From the NCBI GenBank assembly GCA_944363755.1, contig CALVVC010000058.1, positions 1 through 6,391 on the forward strand: 6,391 bases of DNA. Direction: 5' to 3'. Under the pieces are notes generated by a model, which was not told the origin of the DNA, searched no databases, and was given only the letters and a program-made list of their open reading frames with translations. Positions 5,619 to 6,391 of this stretch are shown in pieces. A program made the position numbers and the translations under genes. The stretch is from an uncultured Bacilli bacterium (GTDB lineage: Bacteria; Bacillota_I; Bacilli_A; RF39; UBA660). Position 1 is the first letter of the stretch, and the number at the start of each line of letters is the position of its first letter.

Positions 5619-6176
5619 ATGGTTAATTCAAACGATTTTAAACCAGGTATGACTATACAGTATGAAGGAGGTATTTATACAATCCTTGAAAGTCAACATG
5701 TTAAACCAGGTAAAGGAGCTGCTATTGTTAAAGCTAAGATGAAAAATTTAAGAACTGGTTCTATTGTTGAAAAAACTTTTAATGCTGGTGTTAAAGTAGA
5801 AACTGCTCATATTTCTAAAAAAACTATGCAATTCCTTTATAGTATGGGAGATACATATTATTTCATGAGTATGGCAGACTATGAACAAATAGAACTTGAT
5901 AAAAGTGTAATTGGTGATGATACTAAATATTTAAAAGAAAACTTAGAAGTAGAAATTACTTTCTTTGAAGGAGAAATGTTAGGATTATCACTACCTGATA
6001 AAGTAGTTATGAAAGTAGTTAAGACAGAAGATGCTGTTAAAGGTAATACTAGTAGTGGTGCGATGAAAAATGCTGAACTTGAGACAGGTATGAATATTCA
6101 AGTGCCATTATTTATTAAACAGGATGAAGAAATTTTAGTTAGTACTAAAGATGGCAAATATGTATCTCGTGCGTAA
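5619..6176 (+). CDS. efp: Translation elongation factor P
   Basis: EF-P enters the ribosome E site and helps form peptide bonds at consecutive prolines. The 185 residues are full length and contain the three beta-barrel domains. The N-terminal KOW-like domain (about 1-64) starts MVNSNDFKPGMTIQYEGGIYTILE and carries the loop HVKPGKGAA, with Lys32 at the tip where the family is modified. The OB domains follow (about 65-127 and 128-185). They show MQFLYSMGDTYYFM (71-84), VVMKVVKTEDAVKGNTSSGAMKNAELETG (128-156) and the ending VPLFIKQDEEILVSTKDGKYVSRA. A lysine tip fits either beta-lysylation or the aminopentanol type known from Bacillus, and excludes the arginine-rhamnose type. No modifying enzyme is in the window. 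The start is ATG 5619 with AAAGGAG at 5604-5610. A clear terminator lies downstream at 6267-6313. Confidence 0.97.
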   Translation: MVNSNDFKPGMTIQYEGGIYTILESQHVKPGKGAAIVKAKMKNLRTGSIVEKTFNAGVKVETAHISKKTMQFLYSMGDTYYFMSMADYEQIELDKSVIGDDTKYLKENLEVEITFFEGEMLGLSLPDKVVMKVVKTEDAVKGNTSSGAMKNAELETGMNIQVPLFIKQDEEILVSTKDGKYVSRA

Positions 6177-6193
6177 GTTTTCAATAGTGACAG

Positions 6194-6248
6194 TAGTTCT
6201 TATTCTAATTACATATGGTTTAAGAACTAAAAAACAACCTTTTTAGTT
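6194..6248 (+). other. Two overlapping, mutually exclusive hairpins 3' of efp
   Basis: Segment 6221-6229 (TAAGAACTA) pairs perfectly with 6194-6202 (TAGTTCTTA; 9 bp, 18-base loop). The overlapping segment 6225-6233 pairs perfectly with 6240-6248 (9 bp, loop ACAACC). The two stems share 6225-6229, so only one can form at a time. The second is followed by TTAGCTT, not a T run. No open reading frame longer than a few codons occurs in 6177-6266. This may be a decaying terminator, a 3' UTR element or chance pairing in AT-rich DNA. Confidence 0.4.
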
Positions 6249-6266
6249 TAGCTTCCACAAAATAAT

Positions 6267-6313
6267 AACTGATAAATATTTTTAGCAATATTTGTCAGTT
6301 TTTCTTTCTTTTT
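6267..6313 (+). terminator. Intrinsic terminator of efp
   Basis: A 14-bp stem (6267-6280 with 6287-6300; one G-T wobble at 6273/6294, otherwise perfect) with loop TTTAGC is followed directly by a T-rich tract, TTTCTTTCTTTTT (6301-6313). The AACTGA/TCAGTT base is the strongest part of the stem and abuts the T tract. This is the best rho-independent terminator in the window and ends the plus-strand run about 90 bases after the efp stop. Confidence 0.87.
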
Positions 6314-6354
6314 GATACAATAGGAAACTTATACGAAAAAGTCGAAAAAATGTA

Positions 6355-6384
6355 TTGACAAACATATTTTTTATAAGGTACACT
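6355..6384 (+). promoter_or_regulatory. Probable sigma-A promoter for a gene beyond the window
   Basis: A perfect TTGACA at 6355-6360 is followed, after 18 bases, by TACACT at 6379-6384, which matches TATAAT at four positions. It lies downstream of the efp terminator and points out of the right edge, so it should drive the next plus-strand gene. The -35 is convincing; the -10 choice is less certain. Confidence 0.6.
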
Positions 6385-6391
6385 TAAGTTA

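Noticed and set aside
6177..6313. T-box or known riboswitch after efp
   Set aside because: No T-box signature or other recognisable conserved core is present; only simple stems are visible.
1..6391. CRISPR array, tRNA/rRNA gene, toxin-antitoxin pair or defence system
   Set aside because: No spaced direct repeats or tRNA-like cloverleaf were seen, and every substantial open frame is assigned to a housekeeping or DUF192-like gene. The only mobile hint is the 54-residue tail at the left edge.

Overview
This window is a stretch of ordinary bacterial housekeeping chromosome. It is strongly AT-rich, with short intergenic gaps and purine-rich Shine-Dalgarno sites. Protein character (Lys-loop EF-P, zinc-ribbon L33, RuvAB without an adjacent RuvC, the style of the trigger-factor N-terminus) points to a low-GC Gram-positive of the Bacilli/Erysipelotrichia/RF39-like range. 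The lineage is an inference, not a measurement. Trp is encoded by TGG at every position I checked (YebC W7, QueA W92, trigger factor W23) and all nine genes end in TAA or TAG, so the standard bacterial code fits.

Layout. Positions 1-165 hold the C-terminal tail of a gene that starts outside the window, probably an Rpn/PD-(D/E)XK-nuclease transposase-like protein. It converges on a small minus-strand DUF192-like gene (214-555), and the two share a perfect hairpin (185-211). A divergent intergenic region (556-654) with a 45-bp imperfect palindrome follows. Then comes a plus-strand run: yebC (655-1377), ruvA (1382-1942), ruvB (1951-2970) and queA (2981-4006), spaced by only 4-10 bases and almost certainly one operon. 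Next are tig (4063-5337), rpmG (5394-5561) and efp (5619-6176). tig and rpmG each have a near-consensus sigma-A promoter in the short gap before them. efp is followed by a clear intrinsic terminator (6267-6313), and the last 80 bases carry a promoter for a gene beyond the window.

Function. RuvA and RuvB form the Holliday-junction branch-migration motor. QueA performs the epoxyqueuosine step of tRNA queuosine synthesis. YebC and EF-P are both translation factors; EF-P relieves stalling at proline-rich sequences, and the same role has recently been proposed for YebC-family proteins. Trigger factor folds nascent chains at the ribosome exit, and L33 is a large-subunit ribosomal protein. The theme is translation plus recombination maintenance.

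I found no novel multi-gene system, no CRISPR array, no tRNA or rRNA gene and no intact mobile element. The points most worth a second look are non-coding: the palindrome before yebC and the mutually exclusive hairpins after efp. Two gene-order deviations (no ruvC before ruvA, no tgt after queA) are also noted.
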